A DNA stretch of 64,000 bases from contig NW_026947484.1 in the NCBI RefSeq assembly GCF_034190915.1, positions 213,478,657 through 213,542,656 on the forward strand, in the 5' to 3' direction. Position 1 is the stretch's first letter. The number at the start of each line of letters is the position of its first letter. The notes beneath the pieces are model-generated. The model made no database searches. It was given only the letters and a program-made list of their open reading frames with translations, and was not told the origin of the DNA. This DNA comes from Cavia porcellus (Eukaryota > Chordata > Mammalia > Rodentia > Caviidae). A program made the translations under genes and the position numbers. Below, piece by piece: positions 25,301 to 37,400 of the stretch.

Positions 25301-26860
25301 CTAGTATCAAGACCTTCTTAGGGAATTAGCAGTTTTCAGAGATGTCTTCTAGTTGTAACTGGCTTTGGATTTTTAAATCTATCTCAACATGCTACCTCTT
25401 CAACTTATTATGGATAAACTTGCTGCCAGTTTTGACTAGCACTCAGTTGTTTGGTATCAGAGTAAAGTTTATGAGCCTCACACAATCTCAGTATTGGTAT
25501 ATAAGGAAGAACAGCTGATCAGAACAACTTTGTCACACTGCTAAAGTAGTACACAATCAGTAAGAATGCCATCAAGCGTAGTCTAGAAAAAGCCAAATTG
25601 TGGTAACTGTTAACTTGACACCTTTAGCCATCTATATAAGATTTATAGTTATATAATAAAATCTAAAACAATATTAAAAATTACATTCAGTAGATGTCCC
25701 CTCAGTAGAGTGATTTTTATCCTCAGAGGAGAAAATCTAAAAGGAACAAGAGAAAAGAAAAAGAGATAGTAGAAGGAAGCTTGAAGGAAAAAAAGATTAT
25801 TCAGTCGTTGGGAAACAGGCGAAGAAAACAGAAGGGAAAGAGAGAAGGAACAAACAAAAGCAAGAAGTAAACAAAACAACTAAAAACAATGTTTGCACTT
25901 ATTATAAAGCAAAAATAAACAATCACTAAAAAGAAAACCAAAGAAGCCAGGGATATAGCTCAATGGCATAAGCACCTGCCTGGCAAATGCAAGGTGGTGA
26001 GTTTGATTCCTGGTACAAAAAAGAAAGAAACAAAAGAAAAAAATAAAAAGGGATTTCTCTGTGATTTCATGCCTAAGGTTGTCTTCTAGAGTCTACAGCT
26101 TTTTGCGGTAGTGTCCAACTCAGGGCATGTTTGATCTCACTGTGAGACCAAGGAAACAGACAGATCCCAGATCTGTGCTGGATGACCCCAGCTAACCTGC
26201 AGTGGGGAAAGGTGGGATGTGCTGCATAATCCCAGCGAGCCTTTAGTGCTGATTTTGGTTCTTTCAACTCCACAGAAGTTTAGGCTGATCCTGGCCTCTG
26301 GTTGTGGAGTTGGGGCCTCAGTTTTTTAGCCTACAGCACTCTGGGTATCTCTTGCTGGCCTGACTTCAGCTGCCAGATTGTGCACATCTCTTGTAGTTGT
26401 CGCTTACCCAGTCACTAGAAACTCTGAGATGAAGCCCACTTAGAGCTCTTCTAAGTCCCAGATTCAGTTTTCCCCTCCCTAAAATGCCATCTGCAGTGGA
26501 CATGGCAGAGTATTCAGCTGGAGTCATGCACCACCTGTTGTAGCTCACAGCGTCCACTGCTTCATTCCACCATTGTGTTTCTCCTTGGGGGTCTCTGGAG
26601 TCATCCAGGCTCACTGTGTCTCTATAGATTTGTTCTTCCTTTCTCACTTTGGACTTGGAGTCAGGGAGAAAGTATAGTTTGCACCTCCTTTTTCTGCATT
26701 GCTATCTATCTCTTCCCTCTCTCTGTGGCTTCAATTCTCCCTTCACATCCTTCCGGGATCCTGGGAATCCACTTCTCTCCTTTTCTTCCCCAAGTTGTTA
26801 TTTTCCACTGTCTGGATTCTGAATCTCAAGAGTAGCATAGTTGCTGATGTTTACCACTCT
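25301..26860 (-). other. Possible L1 5' region, antisense (uncertain)
   Basis: Continues from the antisense L1. The more GC-rich part (26090-26860) resembles in composition the 5' region of the HAL1-like element at 42600-43276, but no diagnostic block was matched by eye. It includes an A/G-rich stretch at 25720-25900. No gene is seen. Confidence 0.35.
25946..26050 (+). mobile_element. ID-like SINE (GGTAC type)
   Basis: 'GCCAGGGATATAGCTCAATG', 'TGCCTGGCAAATGCAAGG', 'GAGTTTGATTCCTGGTACAA', then an A/G-rich tail. tRNA-like A and B boxes are readable on the + strand. Confidence 0.92.
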
Positions 26861-26864
26861 GCTG

Positions 26865-27004
26865 TTTTTTTTTTTTTTTTTTAGACAGTCTCATTATGTG
26901 ATTCAGACTAATGCTGAATTCACTATGTAGTTTAGGTTGGCCTTGAATTTGCCTTCATTCTCCTGCCTGAGGGTGGGGATTACAAGCATTCACCACCACA
27001 CCTG
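26865..27004 (-). mobile_element. B1 SINE, antisense
   Basis: An 18-T tract, then 'AGACAGTCTCATTATGTGAT', 'TAGTTTAGGTTGGCCTTGAA', 'CACCACCACACCTGG'. This is full-length B1 order in reverse. Confidence 0.9.
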
Positions 27005-27642
27005 GTATACAATTTTAATTTGGGTTGTTTTGAATCAGTAGATCAAGATAGAAAGAACTAGTATCTTTACAGTATTGAGTTGTCATATCTATCCACTCAT
27101 TTAATTCTTTGCTTTATTTTACTAGATGGTTTTTTGTTGTTGTTGCTGTGGCTGCTGTTGTTTTGAGACAGGTTCTCGTTCTTGTAGTCCAGGCTGCCCT
27201 TGAACTCATGCCAGTCCTTGCCTCAGCCTTTGAATTTCCGGGATTAGAAGCATGTGCCACCACGCCAGGCTTTATCAGAGTTTTGTAGGGTTTTTTTTTT
27301 ATATAGATGATATTTTGACAGATAAATACATCATAGAAATAAAAATGTACAAAAATTACTGATTTTTGAATGTTGACTTTGTATCCAACATTATTAAATG
27401 TAGAAGTCTTGGTGGAATTTTGGGGGTCTTTCAATGTAAAGTATCATGTCACCTGTGAATAATGATAATTTAGCTTTTTCCTTTCCTATCCTTATTCCTT
27501 TTATTTCTCTTTCTTGTCTAATTGCTCTGGTTAATGTTTCCAGAACTATATTGAATAGGAGTGGTAATAATGGACCTTGTCTTATTCCTGATTTTAGAGT
27601 GAAAGCTTTCAGTTTTTGTTCATTTAGTATGATGTTTTGCCC
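27005..27642 (-). mobile_element. Inverted 5' segment of a rearranged L1
   Basis: ORF2 reverse-transcriptase region in antisense orientation. Minus-strand peptide pieces such as '[20 protein letters not shown]' and '[15 protein letters not shown]' correspond to about 37085-37670 of the sense L1 copy. The active-site motif reads FTGD at 27448-27459. A B1 sits at 27127-27272. At 27642 orientation flips abruptly into sense L1 sequence. Confidence 0.8.
27127..27272 (-). mobile_element. B1 SINE, antisense, inside L1
   Basis: A degraded T/GTT tail, then 'TTTTGAGACAGGTTCTCGTT', 'CAGTCCTTGCCTCAGCC', 'AAGCATGTGCCACCACGCCA'. Confidence 0.88.
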
Positions 27643-28482
27643 ATCAAAAGGAATCACCAACAGAGTAAAAAGAAAACCACAGGTTAGGAAAAAATTTTAG
27701 CCAACTGTCTCTAAAACAAAGGACTTATATATAGAATATATAAATAATTGAAAAACCAGATGCCTCTCCACATTTAAAGACCCAATCTAAAAATGGACGT
27801 TTAAGTATGTACTTCTCAAATAAAGAAGTACAAATGGCAAATAAATATCGTAAAAAATGTTCCCCATCATTGCTCATTCAAGAGATGTAAATTCAAACAA
27901 CACTGAGATTCTGTCTCACTCCAGAAAGAATGGTTGTCATTAAGAAATCAACCAATAACAAATGCTGGAGGACCTGTCGAGAAAAAGGAACCTTTCTCCA
28001 CTGTTGGTGGGGGTGTTGACTGGTACAACAACTGTGGAAATCAATGTAGAGATTCCTCACAAAACTAGGATTAGAGGTCCCATTCGACCCAGCTATTCCT
28101 CTTTTGGATATTTTCCTAGAAGAGTTTAAAACATAATAGCACAGTAATATATGTGCACGCATATTTATAGCAGCACAATTTATAATAGCTAAGTCTTAGA
28201 AACAACCCAAATGCCCATCAACTGAGTAATGGATAAAAAAGATGTGGTGTTTTTATACAGCGGAATAGGCTTTTATAGGCAAATTAATGCAACTTGAGAC
28301 CTTACAAGTGAAATAAATCAGACTGGCATGTGTAAACCTAAATAAGAAACTGAAAGAATAAGTAAAGATCCAAAATGTACAATAGATATAAAAAGAGAAG
28401 AAACTGCTCAAAAGGAAAGAAAAACTGGGATGGGGGAAAGGAGAAAAGAAGGAATAGAAAAGAAAAAAACATTTTTTCTTAG

Positions 28483-28521
<39 letters not shown>

Positions 28522-28725
28522 CTACTAATTTACTACTAATTTACTACTAATTACTGTTAATTCATTGAAAAGAATGGTTTGTGTTTACATTGTTTGATCA
28601 ATTCTTTATGCCTATGTCTTGTAATGTGGGCAGCTACTTTGAAGATAACAATAATCAGTATATTAACCATTGTTTTGAAATTATCAGTTTTTATTGTTTT
28701 TTCTGTTTAAAATTAAAAAGATATA
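27643..28725 (+). mobile_element. Sense 3' segment of the rearranged L1
   Basis: Begins 'TCAAAAGGAATCACCAACAG' and follows ORF2 C-terminal sequence collinear with 38228-38970 of the sense L1, then a 3' UTR ('GCAGCTACTTTGAAGATAAC' parallels 'CAGGTACTTTGAAGAAAACA' at 39115). A (GT)17 tract lies in the 3' region. The reading frame is destroyed. The 3' end is approximate. Confidence 0.8.
28485..28518 (+). repeat. (GT)17 microsatellite
   Basis: Seventeen perfect GT units within the L1 3' UTR, followed by repeated 'ACTACTAATTT' units. Confidence 0.95.
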
Positions 28726-28789
28726 TATGTATATTTGTAGTTAATTTTTTATTTTTGAGAGTGCTAATGTAAATGATAATATATTTTTA

Positions 28790-29540
28790 ATTTTGTTTCA
28801 TTACTGATATATAGGAACATAACTGACTTTTTAATGTTCACCTGCATCCTTACTATAAGGACAGATTAGTTCTAGGAATTTTTTAGTTGATTTCTTTGAA
28901 CTTTCTGCAGACAGAAAAGTGACTGATAAAGAGTTCTATTTGTTCCTTTCCGATCCTTGTACTTTTTTCCTTTCTTCGTTTTACTGCATTACCTGGAACT
29001 GGTAGTATGGTGTTGAAAAGGAATGGTGACAAGAGACATACTTTTGTTGTTTTTGATCTTAGTGAGAAATCTTATGTTTCATACTTTTAAATTTTATGTT
29101 AACCTCAGGAGTTTTTGTTCATGTTTTTAACCAAGTTGATATTCCCTTTTATACCTAGATTGCTAAGAGTTTGTACTATGAACAGGTGTTAGATTTAATC
29201 TTTTTTTTGCATCTGTCAATAGGATTACATATGGTTTTTCTTATTTAGCCAGTTTATGTGAAGGAATCCATTAATCAAGTCTTGAATATGAAACAGGACA
29301 TGGATACCTGGAATAAGGCCATTTTTGCATCTTTATTACTGAGAGATACTAGTTGGTATTTTTTAAAAATATCTATCTGGTCTTATCTTCTGGCAGAGAT
29401 TATAGAGAATTAGTATAATTTCTTCCTTAAATGTTTGATAGAATTCTCTGGTGAGCTCATCTGGGTGAGGGTTGCTTTTTCAGTTTGCTAGGAGAGTGTT
29501 TGGTCATCTCTCTTCTAGTCTAGAATAGACTATTTTTACA
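28790..29540 (-). mobile_element. Ancient L1 ORF2 fragment, antisense
   Basis: Read in reverse, it keeps the order of old L1 ORF2 landmarks, for example 'TGATAGAATTCTCTGGTGAG', 'CATCTGGGTGAGGGTTGC' and 'GAAGGAATCCATTAATCAAG'. No open frame survives. Sequence from 29540 to about 30000 may be its continuation. Confidence 0.6.
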
Positions 29541-30450
29541 GGGAATCAACCAGTTATCTGTTGAGGTCAAAGTAGTGGAACATCTTATGTCTCCAGGTTC
29601 GGTCCATTCTCAAGGGTCTCCATCAGCTCACAATTTCTAGGAAGCTGTTGTTTGTCTGGTCTGGTGGAGGTGTCCTTGTGCCCTGGATATGTACAGCTTT
29701 GGTAATAAATATTTAAGCTATCTTTTTAAAACGTTTCTGGTGTTCTGTTCTCCAAAGGTTGGTTCTCTCTGGTGTGCCTTTAAAATTCTAGCTGCTTCAG
29801 CACTCTTTGCCTCCAGGCTGTCCTTCTTCAGCTTGCTAAGACTGCTTGCTCTGCTTGTGCAACATTTAGTAAGTGTCCCCAAAGTGAAAATTGGGCAATT
29901 GTGTGGTTCATCTTAAGTAGTTTTCTTTTCTCTTAATCATAGGTCCTGCATTGCCTGTTGTCTAATGTCTAAAATTATTTTCCAGATTTTAAGACACATT
30001 TCTGTAGGCCAAGACTCCAGTGAGGCCTGGCACAGAAAAACTGCTGCAGAATTTTAGATTGCAGAGAGTAGGCAGTGCCCTGAAATAGTAGTTCTGGCCA
30101 TTCAGAGTGGAGGACTTCACTGACGATGTGTGGGCACTCATGTCCTACTCTCAAAGGTTCATACACTAGGAATGGGGCTGCTCAAGTCCTGGAAGGTTAT
30201 TTTTTTAAATTATATTTCATTCTCTTGTGTAGAACAAATAAAACAATCATTGTCCCAGAGATTTTTCTATCAAGGTGGTTTAAATAATTGATTTACGTAA
30301 CACATTATAAGTTCATGAGAACTGATGCTTGATTGCTGAGTTAGTAATTGAGGAATCTTCTGCACACCTTCCATATGCTTTATTAGAGAAGGTTTGCAAA
30401 GAGAACCTCTTCCTGTGATTTATTACTTCCTATTAGGACCACTGATCATT
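29541..30450. other. Unassigned intronic sequence
   Basis: Possibly decayed L1 ('GTCCTGCATTGCCTGTTGTC' near 29942 is reminiscent of old L1 copies) but not provable by eye. No coding signal. Confidence 0.35.
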
Positions 30451-30459
30451 CTGATTCTT

Positions 30460-30600
30460 TTCTTTTTTTCTTTTCTCTCCTCTCTTCTTCTCACTTTTCT
30501 TCCTTCCTTTCTCTTTCTTTTCCTTCCTTCCTTCCTGCCCTCCTTTCACCCGTCCGTCCTTCCTTCCTTTCTTCCTCCTATGCCCCTCCCTTCGCCATTT
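30460..30600 (+). repeat. (TTCC/CTTT)n pyrimidine-rich low-complexity tract
   Basis: Nearly pure pyrimidine repeats of TTCC and TTTC next to a SINE tail; it may derive from the SINE's A-rich tail by expansion. Confidence 0.85.
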
Positions 30601-30609
30601 TCTTTCTTT

Positions 30610-30722
30610 CTTGTAATACTGGGGATTGAACCCAGGGCTTTTGTGCTACGCTCAGGCTGGGCTCAAACTTGCAGTCCTCCTGCTTCACTCTCCCAGTCTG
30701 CTGAGACTACAGGGAAGCACCA
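30610..30722 (-). mobile_element. B1-ID composite SINE, antisense
   Basis: 'TACTGGGGATTGAACCCAGG' (reversed ID part) runs directly into 'AGGCTGGGCTCAAACTTGCA', 'CTCCTGCTTCACTCTCCCAG' and 'GAGACTACAGGGAAGCACC' (reversed B1 part). B1 followed by ID then tail is the arrangement of B1-dID elements known from non-murid rodents. Confidence 0.75.
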
Positions 30723-32385
30723 GCAAACCTAACTTAACTGGCCATATTTACTATAAATTTCTAGTTTTGGAAAAATTCCTTCAATGCTGAAAGACAAGTC
30801 CCATCTGCCATCTTAATCTCAGAGCCCTATAAAAACAGTAAGTTGTTCACTATAGTTTATTCATTTAAAAGTTAAAAAAATGTTCTACTTGTGTTCAAAG
30901 TATTTTTTAAAATGTGCTTATGAAAAAATCTTTTTCAAACCTTTTTTTTCAAGAGTAGTTGTACTGTTGCTTATGTGATCACTATCGTTACAACCAGGTT
31001 TTTAAATAGCTAGATATTTTTATGGTGCTGAACTCTGCCCTCATTGTAAAGAGAGTTCATAAAAACTCTTGTATACTGTATTTGAAGACCTGGAGAAAGA
31101 GCTGTTTTTCAGCACACACTATTCTGTTTGTTCAAATGTTTCCCATTTATCTATCAGTTAGTTCTGTCTATCATGTATCATTCACGCATCTTCCTGGATG
31201 ACTATTTTAAACTGTCATGTGTCAGTCAAAGAAAAGTAGATGCAAAATGAAGAAATAAACTTGCTTTTATTTAAAATTGTGTAGATTTTCAATGAGAAGC
31301 TCTTTTGCATTTTTAGTATCAAGCTGCATTTTGTATTTTGTGTTTTGTATAAGTCAGCAGTTTGATGAGCAGTTCTTCAGAAGTTTGTAGTAGAATAGTA
31401 ATTGTGGTTTCTAATCTCAAAAAAGCTGACTGACATAAATGATCACTTACATTTCTTTTTTAAAATCTCATAAATTTTATGTAAAACTGTGACACCCAAA
31501 GTGTCCTTAAATTCTAAAAACTGTCTATACAATTCAAATAATTTGCCCCACAAAGAGTTTGATAACTTTTTTTTTAAAAGGGGAATGGTCCTTTTTTCCT
31601 GGCATTAAGACCTAAAGGATTATATTAGCACAGTTAGTCCTGGGGCCTTGTCGCCTCCTGTACCGGGACTGCCAGTAGGGCAATGTGTCACATCTCAGCT
31701 TTCGGCAAATCTAAATGGAACTTCTTGAAGACTGGAATACATATGATTTTTTCCTATACTCTTAACACTTAACACAACTGTCACAGTGTCTGGTATATAA
31801 TAGTTGCTTAGAAAATGTTTTTAGAACAGCCAAACGAATGCTTGTGTTTAATGCCAAAGATGACATTTTCACTGCAGTATGGAACTTTAAAAAAATATTT
31901 CCAAAGATACGTAAGAATGTTACTTTTAGAAAATAGTATTAACTCTTTATACTATCCTGGGTAAAAAATTGGGGAAAAGTGAAATCTATGGTTACAGTGA
32001 ACAAAAGTGCTTGGGAAAATTTCTTTTACACAAATAGCTGTTAGAATTAAATTTTAGCTCAATACGTTGTCTTGACCTTTTTCCTTGTTAAGTATGTTGA
32101 AATGAATGATCTACTCTGTGATTTTTAACAGCCTCACAGTGCTTCAGTGCCTGCAGTTCAATCATTCATTTGTATGAGTCCCCTCTGGGTGAATCTTTAG
32201 TTCATACATGCACATGTGTCTTGCTACTGCCTTCAAATTAGTTTTTAGATAGAAAGATACGATATTTTATATACTATATTTATTTGTGAGGTGTTATGAA
32301 GATTCAGTTAGATGGTTATTATGAACTCTACCAACAAGGTTAACAGTAAAATTCCAAGGACTTTTGTAATTGGATTATTGTTTTT
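30723..32385. other. Intronic sequence, mostly unassigned
   Basis: AT-rich. 31740-31850 ('GTGTCTGGTATATAATAGTT' followed by 'GAAAATGTTTTTAGAACAGC') may be a LINE2 3' end, which normally reads 'gtgcctggcacatagtaggcgctcaataaa'. Nothing else is recognised. Confidence 0.4.
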
Positions 32386-32389
32386 ATTG

Positions 32390-32860
32390 CTTTTGTCTTC
32401 CTACTACAGAAAGTGTTTCAGTTAGAAAAGCATCAGAGATCCCAAGTCATACTGTCTTGAGCAGTAAGGGTAGCTATGGCTCTTGTTTGAACAGTGAGGA
32501 AGTATCACTGCCCAGAAGACAAGCTGGTCTAGAACCAGTTAATCCAGAAACTCATATGTCGTCAAGAACAGTCTCTGACTGTGTCAGCAGCCATCCAGTG
32601 AATTGGCTTTTTTTCACTCCAGTTCTTGGATCTAAAGAAGGAAAGTCTGAGAATATGCATTCCTCTTGGCTCTTTCTTAATTCCTGGAGATCTACTTCAT
32701 TTTTTTCTTCACTAAATTCCAAGTGTTTCAATTCCAGGTCCTGGAGAGGCAGTATTTTGCTCCTGTCATTTTTTTCTACTTTTTAATTTTGAAGGTGTTA
32801 AGCCGTTATCTACAAGAACATTACCAATGAACATCTGGGAGCTGTCATTTTTATTAAATT
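32390..32860 (-). pseudogene. Decayed minus-strand coding frame, family not recognised
   Basis: From about 32855 down to 32780 the minus strand reads 'NKNDSSQMFIGNVLVDNGLT' then 'PSKLK'. After a frameshift near the 7-A run at 32769-32775 it reads 'RSKILPLQDLELKHLEFSEE', 'KNEVDLQELRKSQEECIFSD', 'FPSLDPRTGVKKSQFTGWLL' and 'TQSETVLDDI', up to a TGA at 32552-32554. The same frame continues ('VSGLTGSRPACLLGSDTSSL') with only isolated stops. The acidic/Lys-rich, Leu-patterned composition looks like real protein, unlike the surroundings. The + strand also has a 138-codon frame (32370-32786) whose translation looks non-biological. I do not recognise the family. It could be a processed pseudogene or a lost exon. 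Confidence 0.4.
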
Positions 32861-33353
32861 TTCCCTATTTATAAAACTTTTAGAAAATGAAGTTTATTTT
32901 AAAGTTAGAATTACCCCTTTCTATTTAAAATGTCTCAAGTTATGTCAAAGATTACGAAGGGTCATATTTTTTTCTGACTTTTTTATCTATTAACCCTTCT
33001 ATTAACCTCAATCTGGTATTTGATCTTGCTTTTATAGGTCTTACTGCATTATTTTTTTTTCTTCTAAGCTTAACATGATTCATTTTGACCTCCGTTGAGC
33101 GCCTGGAGCTGAGGGCGCAAAGGTGAGTTCCAGCGCGCTTACACTAGCTTGGGGAGAGCTCTGGACCATTGTCCCCAAAGACGAGGACCTCACCCAGCTT
33201 TTTGAACAACATAGGAGGCACGAGATTCCTTGGGCCTGATTGGACCACCCCAGCAACCTCCAATCAGTCCTGGGGAGCTGTGGACACATGAGGTCATTTC
33301 TAGCACACCTGTGGAAAGCTTTGGAATATCGCTCGAAACCTGGAAATAGGAAA

Positions 33354-34379
33354 ATGACAAAACAGAAGACCAAAATGCAATCTCAGACATCCAACCCATC
33401 TCAAGCAAGCCTAGCCGTCAAATACATAGAAGAAAATATAAGCCATACACCTGAGATGATATCAACTGAAATAAAGAAACAACTCCGGGAAGCTATAAAA
33501 GAACTCAAATCAGAAAAAAAATCTCCCAGGTGAAAGAAATGGTAAGTGTAATCAAAGAAATGCTGAATATATCTAAAGAAGACATAGTTAAAAAATTAGA
33601 AGAACAATGCAAAAAGATGGAAACCCTGAATGAACAATATAAGAAAAAACAATGCATGAAGCATATTCAAAGAGATATATAGGAAATCAAAAATTCCATT
33701 GAAAGTTGGCAAAACTGCCTCCATGAAAGTGAAGATAGAATTTCAGGCCTCGAAGACAAGATTGCAGCTAGTGAACAGGAAAGGAAAGATCTTTTAAAAA
33801 TAACAAGGAATCAGGAAATGACAATTCAACAGCTGCAAGATAATGCAAAGAAAAACAACATAAGATTAATGGGGATAAATGAAAAATAAGGGGGACAATG
33901 CAAATGATTTCAAGAGGCTATTTACAGAAGTAATAGCTGAAGATTTCCCAAACATGAGAATGGAAAGTAATATATGGATCAGTGAAAAGAACTCCAAATA
34001 GCCATAACCAAAATAAAACTATACCCAGACATATAATAATGATGATCCCAGAAATCCAACATAAGAACAGAATATTAAAAGCTGTTAAAAGAGACAGATC
34101 ACCTATAAAGATATCAGAATCACAGTAGACTTCTCAACACAAACAATGAAGTCAAGAAGAGCATGGAGTGAAGTATTTCAGATCTGAAAGGTAAATGACT
34201 TACAACCCAGACTGATCTACCCTGGAAAACTATCCTTCAAAATGGATGGAGAAATAACATACTTCCATGATGAAGAACAGCTGAAGAACTTCATGATCAC
34301 CAAACCAAACCTGCAAAGAATACTGAAAGACATTCTAGATAAACATAGGAAAGAACCACTAACTACGGCAGACAATTAA
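33354..34379 (+). pseudogene. L1 ORF1 remnant
   Basis: Starts at ATG 33354 (MTKQKTKMQSQTSNPSQ...) and ends at TAA 34377-34379 after 'LDKHRKEPLTTADN'. The N-terminal half is Lys/Glu-rich and coiled-coil-like. The C-terminal part keeps the order of the L1 ORF1p RNA-binding region in broken frames. There is a frameshift after about 33533 and a TAG near 33680. It would have been the nucleic-acid chaperone that coats L1 RNA. Confidence 0.85.
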
Positions 34380-34429
34380 ACAAAGTAAAAAGATAAAGAA
34401 GCAACAGCAGAAAGATAATATGTCAGAAA

Positions 34430-37400
34430 TAAACCAATATATATCAGTTATAACATTAATGTAAATGGCCTCAATTCACCAATTAAAAGAAACAGACTGA
34501 CAGAATGGATCAAGGAATAATATCCAACCATAAGCTGTCTACAAGAAACCCATCTAACCCAAAGGGAACCTCATAGACTGAAACTCTGAGGATGGAAAAC
34601 AGTACTTCATGCAACAGGACCCCCCCCCCAAAAGCAGGGTGTTATGGATTAAGAACTGGTGGTCAACTTAACGCCAGCTGGATACATCAGCATGGCATTG
34701 AGCAAAAATGCTCTACCTGAGGAAAGTTGCCAGCATAAATAGGTGGAGAAGGTCAAAGTGTTTAGGCGTTAAAATGTTGTTGCTTTGAAGCATTGTGAGT
34801 TCTCCTATGTGTTGCTGTTTAAACCATTGGTTCTCTTGGAGAAGCTTTAGTCCTCACATCGAGCATTTCTTCCTGGCTCCAGAGGGGAAGACATGTGCCA
34901 CTTGGTCTCCAGGATGAACTCATTGCACTGCCTTCCTGGCATGTACCCTACTATGCTTGTTGTCAGAGGAGCTTGGGGCCTCCGTGTTGCTGAGGATGGC
35001 TGTGGTGGCTTTGAGGACAGCCCTGGTCTTTGTTGTGTGACTTCTTGGCTCCATCATAGAACCGTCATTCCATCAGCACAGCTCCTTCACCCCGCTGGCA
35101 TAGACTTTCTGGCTTCCACCACTGACTTTTGGGCCTTCCCAGTACAGATCCATAAAAGAGACTGGCGTGAGACTTTCTTGCGGGCTCTGGATCTTGAGCT
35201 GGACTCATAGGAGACATTGTCATAAGCTCTGGGTTTTCATCTGGACTCATGTGGGACATTGCTGTGGGATTCAGACCCTTGACTAAATATTCTATGTCTT
35301 TGGTGTTGCGGATAGAATTCCTGCATTTTCTTGTGTTAACTCCCGGTGACCATTATAAAATAATATTATAAAATCCATGTCCATATTCTAATTGTTCTCT
35401 GCACAACTCCTGACTACAACACAGGGGTAGCTATTCTATTTACAGATAATGGGAACTTCAAACTGAGAATGATGCAAAGAGATACTGAAGGTCACTGCAT
35501 ACTAGTTAGGAGAAAACTTCAAGAGGAAGAGATAACAATCTTAAATATATATGCACCAAATTTGGGAGCACCCAGGTATACAAAACAAGTAATGACAGAA
35601 ATGAAAAATCAAATAAGCAATAACACAATTATAATAGGAGACTTTAATGCCATTGACACCAAAGGACAGATCAACCAGACAGAAAATCAGCAAAGAAATA
35701 ACAGAACTGAGTCACACCTGTGAACAAATAGACTTGATAGACGTATACAAAGTGTTCCACCCAACAACATCAGAATATACATTCTTCTCAGCTATACATG
35801 GACTATTTTCTAAAATAGACCATATAGTAGCCCACAGAACATACTTAAGTAAATGCAAAAGAATTGAAATTATTCTATGCATGTTATTGGGTCATAGCAC
35901 CATGAAAATAGAAATTAATGACAAAAGAAAATGCAAAAACCCTACAAACACATGGAAATTGAATAATACACTCCTGAGCAATCATTGGGTCACAGAGGAA
36001 ATTAAAGAAATTAAACAATATTTGCAAGCAAATGAAAATACAATTACAACTTATTGGAATCTGTGGGATGTAAAGAAAGCAGTCCTCAGAGGAAAATTTA
36101 TTGCAGTGAATTCCCACATTAGGAAAACAGAGTGAACACAAATAAATAACCTGATCCTACACCTCAAACATCTAGAAAAAGAAGAGCAAGTCAAGCCAAA
36201 AGCCAAAAGAAGGGAGGAAATTATAAAGATCAGAGCAGAAATCAATGCAATAGAGACTATACAAAGAATTAATGAATCAAAGAGTTGGTTCTTTGCAAAA
36301 ATAAATAAAATCAATAAGCCCCTAACCAACCTTATTGTAAAAAGGGAAGAAAAATCTCAAATTCATGCAATAAGGAATGAAAAAGGTGAAATCACTACAG
36401 ACTCTGTGGAAATACAGAACAATACCTATTTTGAAAACCTCTACTCTCATAGGTTCGATAACAGAAGAAATGGACAGATGGCTAGAAACATCTGAACTAC
36501 CAAAGCTGGGTCAAGAAGATATAAAACTGCCGAATAACTCAATATCTATTAATGAAATTGAAAATGTAGTTGAATCCTTACCAGCAAAGAAGAGCCTAGG
36601 CCCAGATGGATTCACTGTGGAATTCTACAAGAAATTCAAAGAAGATTTAATGCCAACACTCCTCAGATTTCAATAAAATTGAAAGGGAAGCAATTCTTCC
36701 TAACTCATTCCTGGAAGCAAATATTAGTATAGTACCAAAACCTAAGAAAGATCCAGCTAAAAAAGAGAACTACAGACTAATCTCCCTAATGAACATAGAT
36801 GCAGAAATTCTCAATCCAATATTGGCAAACAGAATGCAGCAAATCATCAAGAAGATTATACACCTTGACCAAGTAGGATTCATGCAGGGATGGTTCAACA
36901 TACGTAAAATAATAAATATAATCCACCATATCAATAGAGCCAAAAATAAGAATCACATGATCCTTTCTATAGATACAGAAAAACTTTTGATAAGATCCAA
37001 CACTTATTCGTGATAAGAACCTTACAGAGAGTTGGAATAGATGGTCTTTACCTCAATATGATAAAGGCCATCTATGACAAATCAGTAGCCAGCATCAAAT
37101 GACCAAAAACTGAAAGCCTTTACCCTAAACTCAGGCACACGACAAGGATGTCCATTGTCACCACTCCTATTCAACATAGTGCTGGAAATACTAGTCAGCA
37201 CGATTAGACAAGAGAGAGAAATAAAAGGAGTAAGGATAGGAAAAGAAGAAGTTAAATTATCATTATTTGCAGATGACATGATCCTCTACATAGAAGACCC
37301 ACAAAACTCCATTGAAAGACTCCTAGGTATAATAAATAAATTTAATAATGTAGCTGGATACAAAGTCAACACTCAAAAATTAATAGCATTCCTATATATT

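Noticed and set aside
30394..30732. 112-codon + strand frame with Pro/Ser/Phe repeats
   Set aside because: It is the translation of the TTCC-rich low-complexity tract plus a SINE.
32370..32786. 138-codon + strand open frame preceded by an acceptor-like TTCCTACTACAG
   Set aside because: The translation is Ser/Phe-rich with no domain feel, while the opposite strand shows a more protein-like frame over the same bases. The + frame is probably the shadow of the decayed minus-strand frame.
34893..35210. 105-codon + strand frame
   Set aside because: It lies wholly inside the solo LTR at 34640-35421 and has no recognised domain; treated as LTR sequence, not a gene.
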